64,000 nucleotides of DNA from Labia minor (GCA_963082975.1 OY720345.1:943001-1007000); one strand, 5' to 3'. Positions 34,745 through 47,889 are shown, counted from the first letter of the stretch. Notes: generated by a model not told the origin, from the sequence alone. Numbers and translations are program-made.

Positions 34745-34995
34745 TTAGTTTTTTCTTGATTTAAAATTATATGACGTCATCCAGCCATTCATGACGTCAC
34801 AGCCTGGTCTTGCATAGATATTATAAATAAAATAAAATTAAAAATGTTTATATTTATTATTTATGTATGCCTATCTGTTTTTTATTACATTAATAGATAT
34901 ATGAAAATTATTTGAAATTGTTTCTGTAGCTGGAAATTAATTTATTTCAAACCGTCGGTCGGTTCGGACCTGGCCACAGGTCAACTTATTTTATT
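34745..34995 (+). repeat. Interspersed repeat C, copy 1, with two CRE palindromes
   Basis: Matches 42565-42798 in the same orientation through ATGACGTCA, ATTATAAATAAAATAAAATT, ATTTGAAATTGTTTCTG, GGAAATTAATTTATTTCAAA and CTGGCCACAGGTCAACTTAT. TGACGTCA occurs at 34772-34779 and 34792-34799. It is of unknown class, possibly the 3' part of the adjoining Helitron-like repeat. Confidence 0.8.
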
Positions 34996-35278
34996 ATACA
35001 ATAAAATTGATAGATTAAGAGCTAAGAAGTTAATCTTTTATTATTTTTCAATGTAAAATGTACTTATATCAAAGTATGTAATATATTTTAAAATAATTAT
35101 TATTTTCTTAAATTTACATATTATCAATCAAAGTCAAAACAGGTGATTATATCAGCAGAAATAGTGTTACTTGTTAATGAAGTATTTTAGTGTGGTATGT
35201 AAGTATTTATATAAATTATAGCTCTATAATGGAATTTAATTTTGTATAGAAATAAAATAGAAAGCAAATGAAAACGAA

Positions 35279-35302
35279 ATGCACCAAACGTTTTTCGTTG
35301 TA
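35279..35302 (-). repeat. Host repeat, fragment left of the mariner element
   Basis: Matches the inverted copy at 30141-30155 (AAAAACGTTTGG), ending at the TA target. Confidence 0.65.
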
Positions 35303-36336
35303 TCAGGTCGTCAAGTATGAAATTTGTAGAAAAAAACACAAAGTTTATTGATAACTTACAAACATAAGGAGTTGTTCTAATCATCGAAGTATGCACCCAT
35401 ATTGTCTACACACTTTTGCCATTTAAGTGGGAAGTTATTCAGGCCGTTAGTATAAAACCCTGGTGAACGGGAGTCAATGAATTCCTGGAAGGCCAGTTTA
35501 ACTGCATTATCGGAATTAAACTTTTTTCCTATCAAGAAGTTGTCCAAATTTCGGAAGAAGTGGTAGTCAGTGGGGGCTTGGTCTGGTGAGTATGGTGGAT
35601 GATGGAGAAGTTCCTACTCCACAGTCATTTGTGCAGTGTGTGGTCTAGCGTTATCATGCAAAAGGATAGGTGTCGATCTGTTGACCAATCTGGGCTGTTT
35701 TTCTTTAAGTTTTTGCATCATTTCGTCCAGTTGGTTGCAGTATAAGTCTGCTGTAATCGATGAGCCAGGTTTCATGAACTCATAATGGATTACACCTGCG
35801 TGGAACCCACTTATCCAACTTTTTCACCTTCCCGATTTGCGCTAAATGAGTCAATATTGTTTGTTTGGTAACACCAAACTTTAGTGATAATTCATATGCA
35901 CTTTGGGATGGGTCAGACTCAACGGTGACCTTTAGATCGTCATTATTCACCTTTGATTTCGGGCGACCGCGAGGCTCATTTGCGAGGTCAAAGTTACCTG
36001 TTCGAAATTTAGCGAACCAATTAGATACTGTCTGTTGCGTAGTAACACTAGAGCCAAATACAGTATTAATGTTTCGCGTGGCCTGCGACGCCGTATTTCC
36101 ACGTAGGAACTCATACTTCATAATTGTTCGAATTTCGGACCTTTCCATTTTAAACAAAATTGATTTAAAAAAAAACCGTTTTACACTTTTTAGGGATTAT
36201 AATAATTCTTTCAAACAAGCAAGCTGTGTAAATTGACAGAAAAAAAAATAACGGTAAAATATTCAGCCAATGTCAAGTTATAAGCTATTAAGGTTGGCCA
36301 TATTACTAGCTACAAATTTCATCCTTGACAACCTAA
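35303..36336 (-). mobile_element. Mariner element with internal deletions, 1,034 bp
   Basis: The 27-bp terminal inverted repeats at 35303-35329 and 36310-36336 (GTCAAG-ATGAAATTTGTAG core) differ at a few positions. TA flanks both ends (35301-35302 and 36337-36338). The transposase is on the minus strand and is broken. Full mariners are about 1.3 kb, so about 250 bp are missing. The uninterrupted host repeat at 30056-30155 gives the empty site. Confidence 0.92.
35377..36157 (-). pseudogene. Mariner transposase, broken
   Basis: The first part (36157 to about 35800) encodes an intact DNA-binding region: two helix-turn-helix motifs, including TVSNWFAKFRTGNFDL and EPRGRPKS, up to GKVKKLDKWVP. The segment with the first catalytic aspartate is deleted and the frame shifts near 35800. 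A second frame then reads GVIHYEFMKPGSS, LLHDNARPHTAQMT (second catalytic D) and HHPPYSPDQAPTDYHFF (third D), ending YFDD and a stop at 35377-35379. An in-frame stop lies at 35614-35616, and the last two aspartates are too close (23 residues between them instead of about 34). It is non-functional. Confidence 0.92.
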
Positions 36337-36417
36337 TATATGAAGAAATTCATCCATAAACTTTGTCAGGGTTAGAGAAAAATTATTTTATTCTTTTTAG
36401 TCCATGAGAAAAACTTT
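36337..36417 (-). repeat. Host repeat, fragment right of the mariner element
   Basis: The reverse complement matches 30056-30140 (CATGGACTAAAA-GAATAAAA, CTGACAAAGTTTATGGAT). Together with 35279-35302 it forms the interrupted copy. Confidence 0.75.
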
Positions 36418-36419
36418 AT

Positions 36420-37742
36420 TTATAAAAATTTTTTATATTTATATTATCTTATTCTTTTTAGTGCAATTTTAATTTGAAAAAAATTTATTTAATATAACAA
36501 GCAAAATAGAAAAGATGTTGTTATACGAAAATTTGCCAATTGAATAAAACAAAAAGAAAATATTAATTTTCTAAAACTGATTTTATGTATTTATATTAAG
36601 TAAATGTTATTATTGAAGTAATGTTTTTAAAATATATTTATTATATTAATTAAAAATTCCTCTTTTAATGTTATAAATTATTTTGAATTTACTCAATATT
36701 TAAACGTCAGGTGGCGTGAATGAAAATTCAAATATTAAAGCAAATAATCGTTAATTATATTACAATTAATTAATTGCTTCCATACATTCTAGTGATCCAT
36801 TGAGAAATATCTATAAAATTTTCAAAAGTCTCTCTCAATTTAAAGTTGATGAAAAATCGATTTCAATTTGTCATTAGAGCGAACAGACAGACAAAGAGAC
36901 TGTGTGTGTGATTTAATATTAGAGATTTTTAATAAAAATATCAATTCTACTGAATTAAATTATTAAATAGAATTAATTTTCTATTGTATAATATCTACTT
37001 TAATTTTATATAATATAAGTTGTAGTAGTAGTAATGATACTTTAAATTTTAGCAACTATCTTAGATAATTTATCTAAATTAAATAGATAGAATTGTAAGA
37101 ATAGAAATAGAGTTAGTTTTGTTGTTGTTGTTGTCTTTATCAATGTATATATATATATGTTCGTTCATTTAGGTTTTTCTAAAATAAAATCACAATTTCG
37201 ATGAAATTTCCATGGCTAGGCGAACTTAATTATTTATTTCTTCTCCTATTTTTTTCTTCTTCTCCCCAAAGAAGTTATCTTCTCTTCGTTTGGTATCCAA
37301 ATTGCCATTTCCGACTTAATGCCTCTGTATCTTGAGCAAAGAATAAAACAAGTTTTAATCGCAACTAAAATGTCCTATAAAATTGTCGGATTAAATTCTT
37401 TCTATTAACTTGACTCAGTTGACTGTCGTTTTAATGAATGTGTGGGATCGTTTAATTTAATTTTCAAATGTTAGCAGCCTGGATACATTATTGGTAAAGT
37501 TCCTTAAAGAGCACCGCATTGTTGGAGTTTATCTAAGCCATCCGACGATCCTCTCTGTCCGGGAGGATCTCCAGAGCCGATTTCCAACTGATTAATATGC
37601 AACTCCCCAAGCTCAAGGATTAACAAGTTGGACTTGCACCCCTCCAATGCCAATTTAAGCCTTCGTTTCTAACTTTCAAATTACTTTTTGTTGTTTAAAA
37701 AAATAGACAGTTCAAAAGGATTATTTCATTTTCCAATTTTTG

Positions 37743-37782
<40 letters not shown>

Positions 37783-39816
37783 ATTGATTTATTTTTCGAT
37801 AATCAATAATTTATTTAAACAGATAAGAGAACAACAGAATTGAAATCTTTATTTAATTTATTTATTTATTTTTATTAATATATGGCCTCAGCAAATTATT
37901 ATATACTTATATACCCATAAAAAATAATATAAATTAAAATTAATAATAAAATTCATAATAAATATAATATTTGTAAATTATTCTGTTTTATACATTAATA
38001 TAGATATTATCTAAAGGAATTTTCAAAAAAATAAATAAATAAATAAATAAATATATTGTATTAACATTATATTAGTATTAATAATTTATACCTTAAATTA
38101 AACAAAAAAGAAATAATTAACCGTTGTTAATGCTAAAAAATATTTTCATTCACTATTAATCCATATGCGGTTATGTATTTTGAATAAAATTAATTATAAT
38201 AAATAATAATATTATTATTATGTTAAGAGAAAAGATTAGAAATAAAATTTGTAGATAAATTGATTATAAATAGTATTATTATTATTATAAGCCAGCAAAA
38301 AATAAACACCGAAAAAATGAGCAATAAAAAAAAAAGAAATATGGAGGCTTTACCTGATTTATAAAAAAAGAGCCAATACGCAAAAATACTAATAAATATA
38401 ATTACAATATTATATTCGCTAACTAACTGAATAATAATAGATTATGAGAATTAATATAGTAAATGACACCATTGAAAAAATGTAAATAATATATTTTATT
38501 ATTATACCTACATAAATAAAGGTGGTTTCATAGTGAGAAAAGAAAAAAAAATAATCAGCCCTAACAGGTTATATAACATTGTATGTATAAATCTATGATT
38601 AATAAATAAATGTAAATATTGTAAATAATAGTGATTAATAAATATGAAAAAAAAAATAATATGATTATTTATAGTATTAATAATAGTTTTATAAATAATT
38701 GTATTTTTCGCTGTCTAATTTTTTTTATAATATTATTATTTATATAAATAAATATGAAGTGGTATGCTTTTGAAATATTGTATGTATAGACACTCTCCAT
38801 CTAGCCAAGGATTATTTCCATTTCAATTATTTTAAATAATCGATATTACAACTGTCCTTCAAAACGGTTTCTCTTTACAACGTATTGGTTGTTAACCAGA
38901 CCACTCGTTTATACTAAAATAATGAAAATGGGAGGAAGAGTATCCACTGAAATCGTAAAAATTATTGAATGCATGCCAACTATAAATAATTTAAGAGTTG
39001 TGCCAAGCATTCTGTCAACAAAAATACTTTTACTTGATTTATCAAATATGATCCCTTATTATAATATAGTATATATAAGATGTATATAGGCAAAAGCAAT
39101 TTAATCCAATTGATTAAATATGTATTTTAATCTATAAGAATTTTTTATTAAGAAATTATTATATTTTTTACGTATTAATGTATTAAATTTATTAGATTAA
39201 ATTAAATTAAATTTTTGTTAAATAAACTTTTGTTCCATACTTAAAATATTCACAAAAATATTTTTTTTTAAGAAAAATCACTTTCTATATTATTTTCTTT
39301 TCTTTAAATTGTTCTTCCACTTGCATTTGTGACTTTGGGTAACTAATAACTTAAAATCTTATGACTGTTAAACACGCGCAATAAGTTGGATAATTAGCTT
39401 CCACTTTTTCGCTGCCACCCCTCCCCTCCCCCCCCCCCCCCGCCACCACCACCACCCAATCTCTTTACATCCAACATGACGAGATGGATGGCTTCACACT
39501 CTGCTAATGGCGTCAAGCAAAGTTCTTATCTGGTTGCCAGAGGCAGCTTCGCCAAGAAAAAGTCCTTTTAATCCCGAGGACCCAAAACCACTTGACTTTA
39601 TAAATATTCAATTTCATTTGCATCCACTGAGACTTTTTTCCTATACATTTTTGATTCGACAATCTAATTGAAGTTAATTCAATATTCAACTTAAAGGAAA
39701 ATGAATCGCCGTTTGGTAAAATCAACAAAGATACGCAAAAAAAAAAGAAAGAAAAAAATTGAAATGAAAATATTGGGTTAGTTGGAATGGTCTTCATTTA
39801 CCATCAGCGAATAGAT

Positions 39817-39852
<36 letters not shown>

Positions 39853-40080
39853 ATCGATTGCAATAAATCTTAATTGAAAATTTTTTTCGATCAAGTTCTT
39901 ATTATTTTTAGAATGTTTGACAAAAATATGATGTTTATTATAAAGAATTAATTATAATACTGTTTTTAAACATAAGTAAGAAATATAATATCTTATTTTT
40001 AAAAATAAAAATCAATATAATATGCAAATTCATATAAATTCGTTAGGTATGAAAAATTCATTCTTTTCATATACTCTATT
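36420..40080. other. AT-rich intron with simple repeats
   Basis: It holds a TA run (37747-37779) and an AG run (39821-39851). A less AT-rich patch at 37380-37690 contains a GATCCTC/GAGGATC inverted pair (37547-37569), and a C-rich patch lies at 39410-39470. No exon or transposon was recognised. The patch at 37380-37690 is a candidate regulatory block. Confidence 0.5.
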
Positions 40081-40081
40081 A

Positions 40082-40320
40082 TAGTGGTTCTCAACCTTTT
40101 TGGACCAAACGCCTACTTCGTAAGGCCGGTTTCAAAATTCGCCCCTCTATAAATTTTAACAGATAAAAATTGCATGATAATCGCTAATGATAAGGTAGAT
40201 ATACTTGATGATATTTAGAATTCATATTGAAAAATCGAGTTTCTGATCGCAAAATCATCTTACCTTTTTTTTTAGAGTTGAAAATGATTTTAGCCCCCAA
40301 AAAGCGTATAGTCAAATAAT
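40082..40320 (+). mobile_element. hAT-like terminus, truncated
   Basis: TAGTGGTTCTCAACCTTTTT is the common hAT terminal sequence with the first base changed. Decayed, locally GC-richer sequence follows (GCCCCTCTATAAATT). No matching right end was found. Confidence 0.5.
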
Positions 40321-41399
40321 CAGATATTTTTTTTTTTTTTTATATTCTCAAAACTATAATTATAGCTTATATATTATTATTATTATTATTTTTTATTATT
40401 ATTTTTTTTTTAATATAACTCGATTCATTTCGTCACATTTTCTTAATAATATACAAGCACAGGTTAATAATTAAAAGTGATAAATTGCATTGAGAAAATT
40501 CCGACCTGAACACTTTATTCCGACAAAAAATAAATGAATGAATTTATGAAAAAGGAAAGGTAATTTTAAAGGAGAAGGAAGGAAACAAAAATCAATCTTT
40601 TATTTCGTTTCTCCCTTAAAAAAAAAAAATTATAATATTTCTTTAGAGAGGTATACCTATGTACATACATTTCCTTTTTTTTTTTTTTTACAAATATTAA
40701 TTATTTGTTTAAAAATTTGATTTATTTATAAAAGAAAAGCTTAATATTTTTTAAAAAAATATAAGATAAAAAATATGAGTATAAATGATATCATATCAAA
40801 TTAAATATTTAAAATTAAATTACCATTTACATTACATACTTGTAATATTCTTGGATATCGACTATTTTTAATTAATTATGTTTAAAAATGTGCTTCAAAT
40901 GTTATGGAATTGGTATTTTAATTTAATTCTCGTAAAATGCCGTCCATGTTGTTTTATCAACACACACACAAGTTAATATTAACAAGAGCCATGTTCACAA
41001 GAACATGTTTAAATTATACATAGAAACGAGTCTAATGATTCACAATGTTTCAATGATTTATTTATTTATTAGAGATTTAATGCTTTTATAGAAATAAATC
41101 AACTGTTTTATTTTGTTGAGAATTAAGCCATTTTCATATAACAAATTCCCTTTCCCCTTTTCTATCCCATAATCTAACTTTTCCATTTTATTCATTCATA
41201 TAAAAAAATATTTGCTATGTCAAAATAAATAATAAATTTATAATCTTGGCTATATGTTTATAAAATATAAATTAACTGGATTTTGATGAGTACCCCCAAC
41301 AGTTTAATGTAATTTTTTTTCAATTTGGAATTTCCTTAGAGGAAAGAGAAGCTGTAATGGTAAATGGTAATTTAATAAATTCTAAACACACACATTATT

Positions 41400-41705
41400 T
41401 TATCTATCTATCTGTCTGTCTGTCTGTCTCAGTGGCTGTAGGGAACTCGAAAGTTCTTGGTCGCCGCAGCAAGCACATTTTTCCAAGTGTTTCTATCCTG
41501 AGCCATAACTCTCCTATCCAACTGCTATTTTCTTCCTCCCTTTCTACATTATCCACTCAACGAATCCTTCTTTCTTCTTCTTTCAAGCGGACTCTCAATC
41601 GGTCTCTCCACAAAGATTTCTCTCCCATTCTAGCCACTTGTCATTCCCATTGCAACCTTCTCGATTTTGTAATCCTAACTAATTTGAGGTCATGCAATTT
41701 CTATA
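41400..41705 (-). mobile_element. LINE fragment 5 (3' end, antisense), with TCTA/TCTG tail
   Basis: Starts with a tetranucleotide tail (TATCTATCTGTCTGTCTG), then GGGAACTCGAAAGTTCTTGG, the reverse complement of the 3' UTR of fragment 4. Decayed C-terminal sequence follows, to about 41705. The forward open frame across it is a by-product. Confidence 0.8.
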
Positions 41706-41904
41706 TAAACACCTTAATTATACATATAAAATCCATGGTGATTTCAATTTGAATCTAAGATTTATTAAAATTATAAATATTAAAGTTAAATCATGCATTA
41801 TTCTATGTATTATTCTTGGTTTAATTTTAAACTTTTTGTCAATTAGATATAAATTAAGTATAAAATGGATATATAATTTATTTTTCTGTTCCATCTCGGT
41901 TTGA

Positions 41905-42140
41905 CCTCGTCGTGGTGTCGTCAACATAAAATGTCTTTTAGGACGTACCCGGGGGAGGATTCTGTGGTCACATCCCGAATGAGAAAGCTTCCCCAATAGT
42001 GACTGATGGTCCGTCCGCTTTGACCTCTGGCACAACTCGTCTTAAAGTCCCGAGGCAGCGTCTCTCGGGACGCAGCACTTAGAGAGACGACGACCCCCCT
42101 GCTAGAATTCGATTTGCCTCTCAATCCATGGGCCAAGTTG
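41905..42140. other. GC-rich unassigned block with stem-loops
   Basis: Much higher GC than its surroundings. It contains CGTCTCTC/GAGAGACG arms at 42059-42089 and an overlapping alternative CCCGAG/CTCGGG pair. No splice-supported exon, tRNA shape or known transposon end. It may be a structured RNA, an unclassified retroposon end or a regulatory block. Confidence 0.35.
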
Positions 42141-42564
42141 AAATACAAGGAGTGGAGTGGAGTACCCAAGGAAAACAAATAAAATCATCCAGCGACGATT
42201 GCATTCCATTTGTAAATAAAAGAAAATCGAGTGATAAAATAGACTTCTAAATATAGCCTTTAATGTATTTATCGACACGTAATGTAATAGAATGGAAAGA
42301 GCAAAGAATTTTAGAAATTTCCAGGTAAAATGAAAAAAAAAAAAAAATAAATCGGGATTTCTAGGAAATAAAAAAAAACTCACTAAATTATCCTATAATC
42401 TATAATAGTAATAGACGAATCAACTCTAATTATGTTGATCAAGTATTTATGAAAATTTAGTTGATTTATTTTCTATTTTTGGAATTAATTAAAATAAATC
42501 TATAAAAATCAAGAAATAATAATTTTTTAAATTATAATTGATTTATCGAGCTATTTATCGAAAT

Positions 42565-42798
42565 TAGTTTTTTTCTAAATTTAAAATTATATGACGTCAC
42601 GTTCATGTCGTCACAGTCAGCGCCTCCTTATATATTATAAATAAAATAAAATTAAAAATATTTATGTTATATCCATATCTGTTATTTATTCCATTAATAG
42701 ATACATTTAAATTATTTGAAATTGTTTCTGAACTTGGAAATTAATTTATTTCAAACTGTCGGTCAGTTTTGTTCCTGGCCACAGGTCAACTTATTTTG
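42565..42798 (+). repeat. Interspersed repeat C, copy 2
   Basis: Direct-orientation partner of 34745-34995, diverged by substitutions and small indels. One CRE half is changed (ATGTCGTCA). A GACCCACCTAGTGTCATTG segment follows a T run. Confidence 0.8.
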
Positions 42799-42799
42799 T

Positions 42800-44085
42800 T
42801 TTTTTTTTTTTTTTTTTGAAAGACCCACCTAGTGTCATTGGGGGCAACTTATGTGGTTACGCGATGAATGAAGGATATAATGAATGAATGAATGTGTGTG
42901 TGTGTGTGGGATTATGGCTTTTATATATATATAATTCCTCTTTTTAAAACATCATGTATCCACACTTTACACTTTGCACCGACTTTATAATAATAATAAC
43001 AGCTAAGTGGTCGACCCTTAATAAAAATTGCAATTGCTAATTAAATACCAAATTTGATTTATTTTATAATATTAAATAAATTATCTTTATTTATATAATT
43101 AATTACATCTTTAAAATTTCTAACGATATCAAATCAACTTATATTAAATTCTTTTATTATTGAATATTTATTTTATTTTAATTTAATATTTGATTTTTAT
43201 TCTGAATTAATTCAAATTTACCTCTTCTCTTATCAACCGTCGCTGGATTTACCCAACCATCTTCTATTCATAAATACCAGAGTGCTACCAAATATTATAT
43301 TAAATATCAAATTTATTAATTTTAAAACCCATTTATTTCATAACCCAACTCATACTAAATCTTGTAAGCCTCCAATATACGAAAATAAATATATAAGAAT
43401 TTACATTCGGTATCTATGTAGATATGTACTTATACTCATATAAGAATCTTTAAATTTCAATTTTGTAATTTTCAAGTGAGAATGTTTTGTATTTTTTTTA
43501 AAAAAAAAAGAAAATTATAATAAGTAGAACATAGTTATCATGGAGAGAAATATTTTTCATTTCAATTTATTTGAAATTTTATTCATTTTACCATACACTT
43601 TATATAATTTCAATAGGAAGGGGAAAAATATCATCATCCATTTCCTGTGTAAAAAAACCAAAAAAAAAAAAAAAAAGATTAATTATCATCGGCGGACTTG
43701 TATTCAATATGAAAAGAAAAAAATTCAATTCCAACAAATAAGTAAACATTAAATAATATTAATGACATATTTTGCTATGTTTATTTTCATCTTTCATAAT
43801 AAAATTTCCAAATTATATATTTAATTTGCAAAGAATAAAATTAGAAATAAATAAATAAATATATTTATATTTAATAATTCAATGTTAAAAATTTAAATTT
43901 CTCTCTACTGATTTTTATTAATCCATACTAGGAATTTATCAATTAGTTATCTCTCAACCATTGAATAATATAATAAATTATTTACCTACAATCTCTGGTT
44001 AAGTCGACGATCAAGCACAACACACAGTCATTATCCTTGTTATTATTATTTAAAATAACCCTTTAATATTTTACATATCTCTCTT

Positions 44086-44116
<31 letters not shown>

Positions 44117-45455
44117 TCTTTTATTTTTTTCATTTTTCATCATCCATTAATAATTCATATTATCAGCTAAGATCAAATTCCTTTCTGTTGACATTCTTTT
44201 TGAAATTTTAAAGATTGAATAGAGATTAATCTTAATTATTTTATAAATTAAAGATTTTAGGGTTCATAAATATTGATATATATTAATATAAAGGCTAAAT
44301 GTAAAAGTTCTCTCCTTTTATTTATGAAAGAGAAGGGACTCTCTCTCTCTCTCTGGGTAGATGGGTAGGTGATCAACGAAGGAGAATTCATACACACACA
44401 CATCAATCAAAGAGTTGATTCCTATCGGACAAGACATTAAGTCTGTGTTAGGACAGCGCTCTCCTTCCCCTTAATGGCAGGGGCTCGCACATATATATAT
44501 ATATATATCCTGATGGATCATCCATAAATCCAGGAAAGAGTTTCTCTATAGATTATACAAACCCATTTACAAAAAGTAATTTGCTTCCCATATAAGGACA
44601 TATGTTTTTGGTAGACAAAAGAGAGATGAAAGAAAATATTCCAGAAATTTTATAAAACGTAGAAATTGAATAAATTCTCTTGATGTATTATCATATATCG
44701 TAAAGAGAGATTTTCCAAAATCCCAAATAATAAAAGGCCCACATTGAATTTCTTCTTTCATCAGAAATGAACCAGCTATATATAATGCTATTATATTCCA
44801 CGTTTTAACGAACAACCTGTTAATATTTATTTAAATAGAATAGCCTTTTGTGTTCAACGATCAAATAACAAAGGCCACCGTCATCTCTTTTAAGATTATT
44901 TTTCAATGAACATTCTACAAAATATACTAATAGATGTGTTTGCATTAATGGGAAATTTTCCTAACCTGAAATGACGGACAACTAACAAAATGTCAAATAG
45001 GGGATGCCTCTTTCACATTATGTGTTTGTTTATTGATGTTTTTCAAATTGATATATTTTAACACAATATCCATTCCCCCAGAGACAACCAGATTTTGATC
45101 TTTTAAATTTGGAATTATGGTTGAGAGATAAAAATAAAACTTCATTGTTCAATATAGTGGAATTACCTATGGTGGTTTGGCAGTTTAGCCAACAACCCAA
45201 ATTGCAAAAAGAAAATTTCAATTTGTTTTCTCTTTAAAACTTTGACAGTAAACTGCAATGACCCTAAATGTCGTCCATATTGTTTACTACTATAGATTTA
45301 CTGTCGAATTCTATCATAAAATAAAATAAAGTATATAAATATAAATGTAATCTTTTATAAGAAAAGCAGAATTCACTGTACGAATAAAAATTATTGTATT
45401 AATTTATTTTATTGAAAAATTAGTAAAATGTTTTATATATATATATATATATATG
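42800..45455. other. AT-rich intron without genes
   Basis: Contains a GACCCACCTAGTGTC segment with a GTGT run (42826-42910), CT/TA simple repeats (44080-44115), and small mixed-composition patches near 44440 and 45000-45280. No exon, RNA gene or complete element was seen. Confidence 0.5.
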
Positions 45456-45460
45456 TAAAA

Positions 45461-45731
45461 TGTTAGAACATTGGTTAAGTTAGTAGGACATGTGTTGAAT
45501 CTTTAAGATAGATTCACAGCTGATTAGCCAATTAGTATATGATTAGCATATTAGCAACTAGCATATGTTTAATAATTAATATTGTAAGTATAAGTGAATA
45601 ATAACTATAAAAACCAATTTCCTTTTGGGTAAGGTTTGGAGTTATTATTTTATTTTGTATCATATAATTTTTAACTAATAAAATTTTCCTTTTAGGAACG
45701 AAGTCGGCCTATAGTTAATACTAACCTAACC
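45461..45731 (+). mobile_element. Possible solo LTR, about 270 bp
   Basis: It begins TGTTAGAACATTGG and ends ACTAACCTAACC, with a TATA box (TATAAAAA at 45605) and an AATAAAA poly(A)-type signal near 45680. The order promoter, GTTTGGAGTTATT, poly(A) signal and a short tail resembles copia-type LTRs. Terminal CA and a perfect target duplication are lacking (TAAAA versus TAAAG), so the call is tentative. Confidence 0.45.
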
Positions 45732-46419
45732 TAAAGCAAAATTTAAAATTATAATAATAACATTATTATATATATATATAGTAAGGTAGGGTGAAAGATT
45801 CGCAATTTTTGTATGAGATTGTTTTTTGAGCTTCCTTTAAAAGATATGCTACAATATAGAGAGGTTGAAACATCACCTCCGAAAGCTTGACATTTAATAA
45901 GTAACATACAAGAGTAGTAGAGACATTTAAACAAAACTGCACCTACGAACGCAAAATATTTAAAATTCAATTTTTTTTTAAATTTCCCAAGATTGAAATA
46001 TTTATTCAATTTTATTCAGTATTAAAATAGGATAATCAAGGAGAAACCAAGCAAACAAGTTCTTAAAATTATACCTAAAAAAATGAAGAAATGGTAAGTA
46101 TATAATATATTGAATTACAATAAAAAATTAAAATTTCTTAAAAATAAAAAACAAATTATATAACGTTAAAATAAAATAATAAAATATAATAAGAAATTCA
46201 TCATCATTATAATGATAAGAATATATGATTTATGCACATTATAAAAACCATTGCTCTAAATTTTGATCTAATAAAATCCTTTAGTTTCACCACTTTGATC
46301 AATCAATTTGTTTTTGTTTTTTTTTTTTTATTTCTAATGTAATTGTAATTCGTATGAGTTGAATGCATTCTTATTTTTTTCTCTTTTTCTTTTTTTTTTA
46401 ATAATCTTATCCATTGCTG

Positions 46420-47230
46420 GCACGTGATTTGTTCCCGAAGCTCAAGTGGCACTAAACTTAGGGGTGTCGAATGGAGTTTAAAACCCCCAAAGAGAGAGCA
46501 GTTCTTCCTTCAATGTGTAAAACTTTTCAAATTGAATTCTCCGCGTGACCGGGCAAATCCTCGCACACATCTATTCTCGCATGCATTTCTCTTGTTAAAA
46601 CGAGACCACCTCGCCAGTCCGTGGGCTCTTATATCTATTTTGTTAATTAGTTCCAGGAAGGGGTCGTTTTATGAAAAATTCCAAATGAAAGATCAAGGGG
46701 AGAATATAGGAAGATGGGAGGGAGGGAGGGGGGGTAGAGGGGTGTGGTGGAGATAAAGTAGAAACTTTTAATCAAATTGATTCTGGTGGGTTCCATTTCG
46801 GAAAAAGGATTAAGTGAGCTAACGGGCACAAGTCCCCAGAGTCCAAGATGTTCCCTAAGCTCATTCGGTAAAACTTGCAAAGCAATATAATAAGTGGCAT
46901 CCATTTTGGTCAAATAACCCATTCCCAAATATTATGCTTGATCATATTCACTGGTTGCATATGGATGGATACATGCAAATGTTTGATTATGCCTTCACCA
47001 TTCAATGTATCCGTTTGTTTGTATTTACAAAGGGATTTTCTTAACACTCGGTTTTTCGATAAATCATGTCGCTTGCATGAACACGCGCCCCCTTCCTCCA
47101 GCCGCAAATGTGCATGGAGTAATTCTGCTTAATGCATATGGGCGAACTATGTTGCATACTAATGGAGGGAGCAAATTTGATATATACAACTCGGATCATA
47201 TAAGAGAGAGAAACAGTTCAGACCAGAGAA
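46420..47230. promoter_or_regulatory. Less AT-rich island, candidate regulatory block
   Basis: Contains CACGTG (46431), GCATGCATTT, TTAATTAG and an octamer-like ATGCAAAT (46973). Several short frames on both strands are open but overlap each other without codon or family support. It ends at a poly(A) run (47243-47272). Confidence 0.3.
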
Positions 47231-47241
47231 ATAAATAAATT

Positions 47242-47242
<1 letters not shown>

Positions 47243-47272
<30 letters not shown>
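47243..47272. repeat. Long poly(A) run
   Basis: About 30 consecutive A after AAATAAATAAATTC. It could be a retroposed tail, but no source gene was recognised upstream. Confidence 0.85.
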
Positions 47273-47274
<2 letters not shown>

Positions 47275-47853
47275 GGCAAACATTCAACATCACATATCCA
47301 TATTGTATGTACATTTCTTACATATTTTCTTCTTAAGAAAATAACAAATAAACTATTTGTTATTATAATTATTATGTATTTAATTATTATAAATTATATT
47401 TTTGTATTTGTTTATTCAATGATTTAATTGTTTAAATTTAATTAAATAACAATTTAAAAAGATTATAAGAGTATCTATTAATTTTTATTTTTTGTGTTCA
47501 AATTGTTTTTTTATTCCTTATTAACTCAGATATATTAGTTTTATATGACTTTTTAATTAATAGTACATTTATAATGATAGTAATATGTACAAATTTACAT
47601 AGTAGAGTTAAGAACTAGTAAATGAGGTGAATTTAGTTAGAGTACTAGAAAGGTCAATTGATTAGGTGAAGGGGTCTCACGAGTAGAGGAAAATGCGAGA
47701 ACGCAAATGAGCTCGAGGGTTTTACACATCACCGAATCACTATGGGAAATAAATCAAATGAGAGTAAGAAATTGTTGAAGGGCTTTTGATGGAAATATAT
47801 ATGAAATGCATCCAAAGGACTTTCATGGATGAAGGGGAGCATGGAATTCTTTC

Positions 47854-47854
<1 letters not shown>

Positions 47855-47889
<35 letters not shown>

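Noticed and set aside
36157..36236. Forward open frame over the mariner transposase
   Set aside because: Antisense shadow of the transposase and terminal repeat.
41357..41752. A 131-codon forward open frame
   Set aside because: It is the antisense of a LINE 3' end with its TCTA/TCTG tail.
46424..47238. Cluster of overlapping open frames on both strands
   Set aside because: Lower AT content makes frames longer by chance. No splice sites or domains support any of them.
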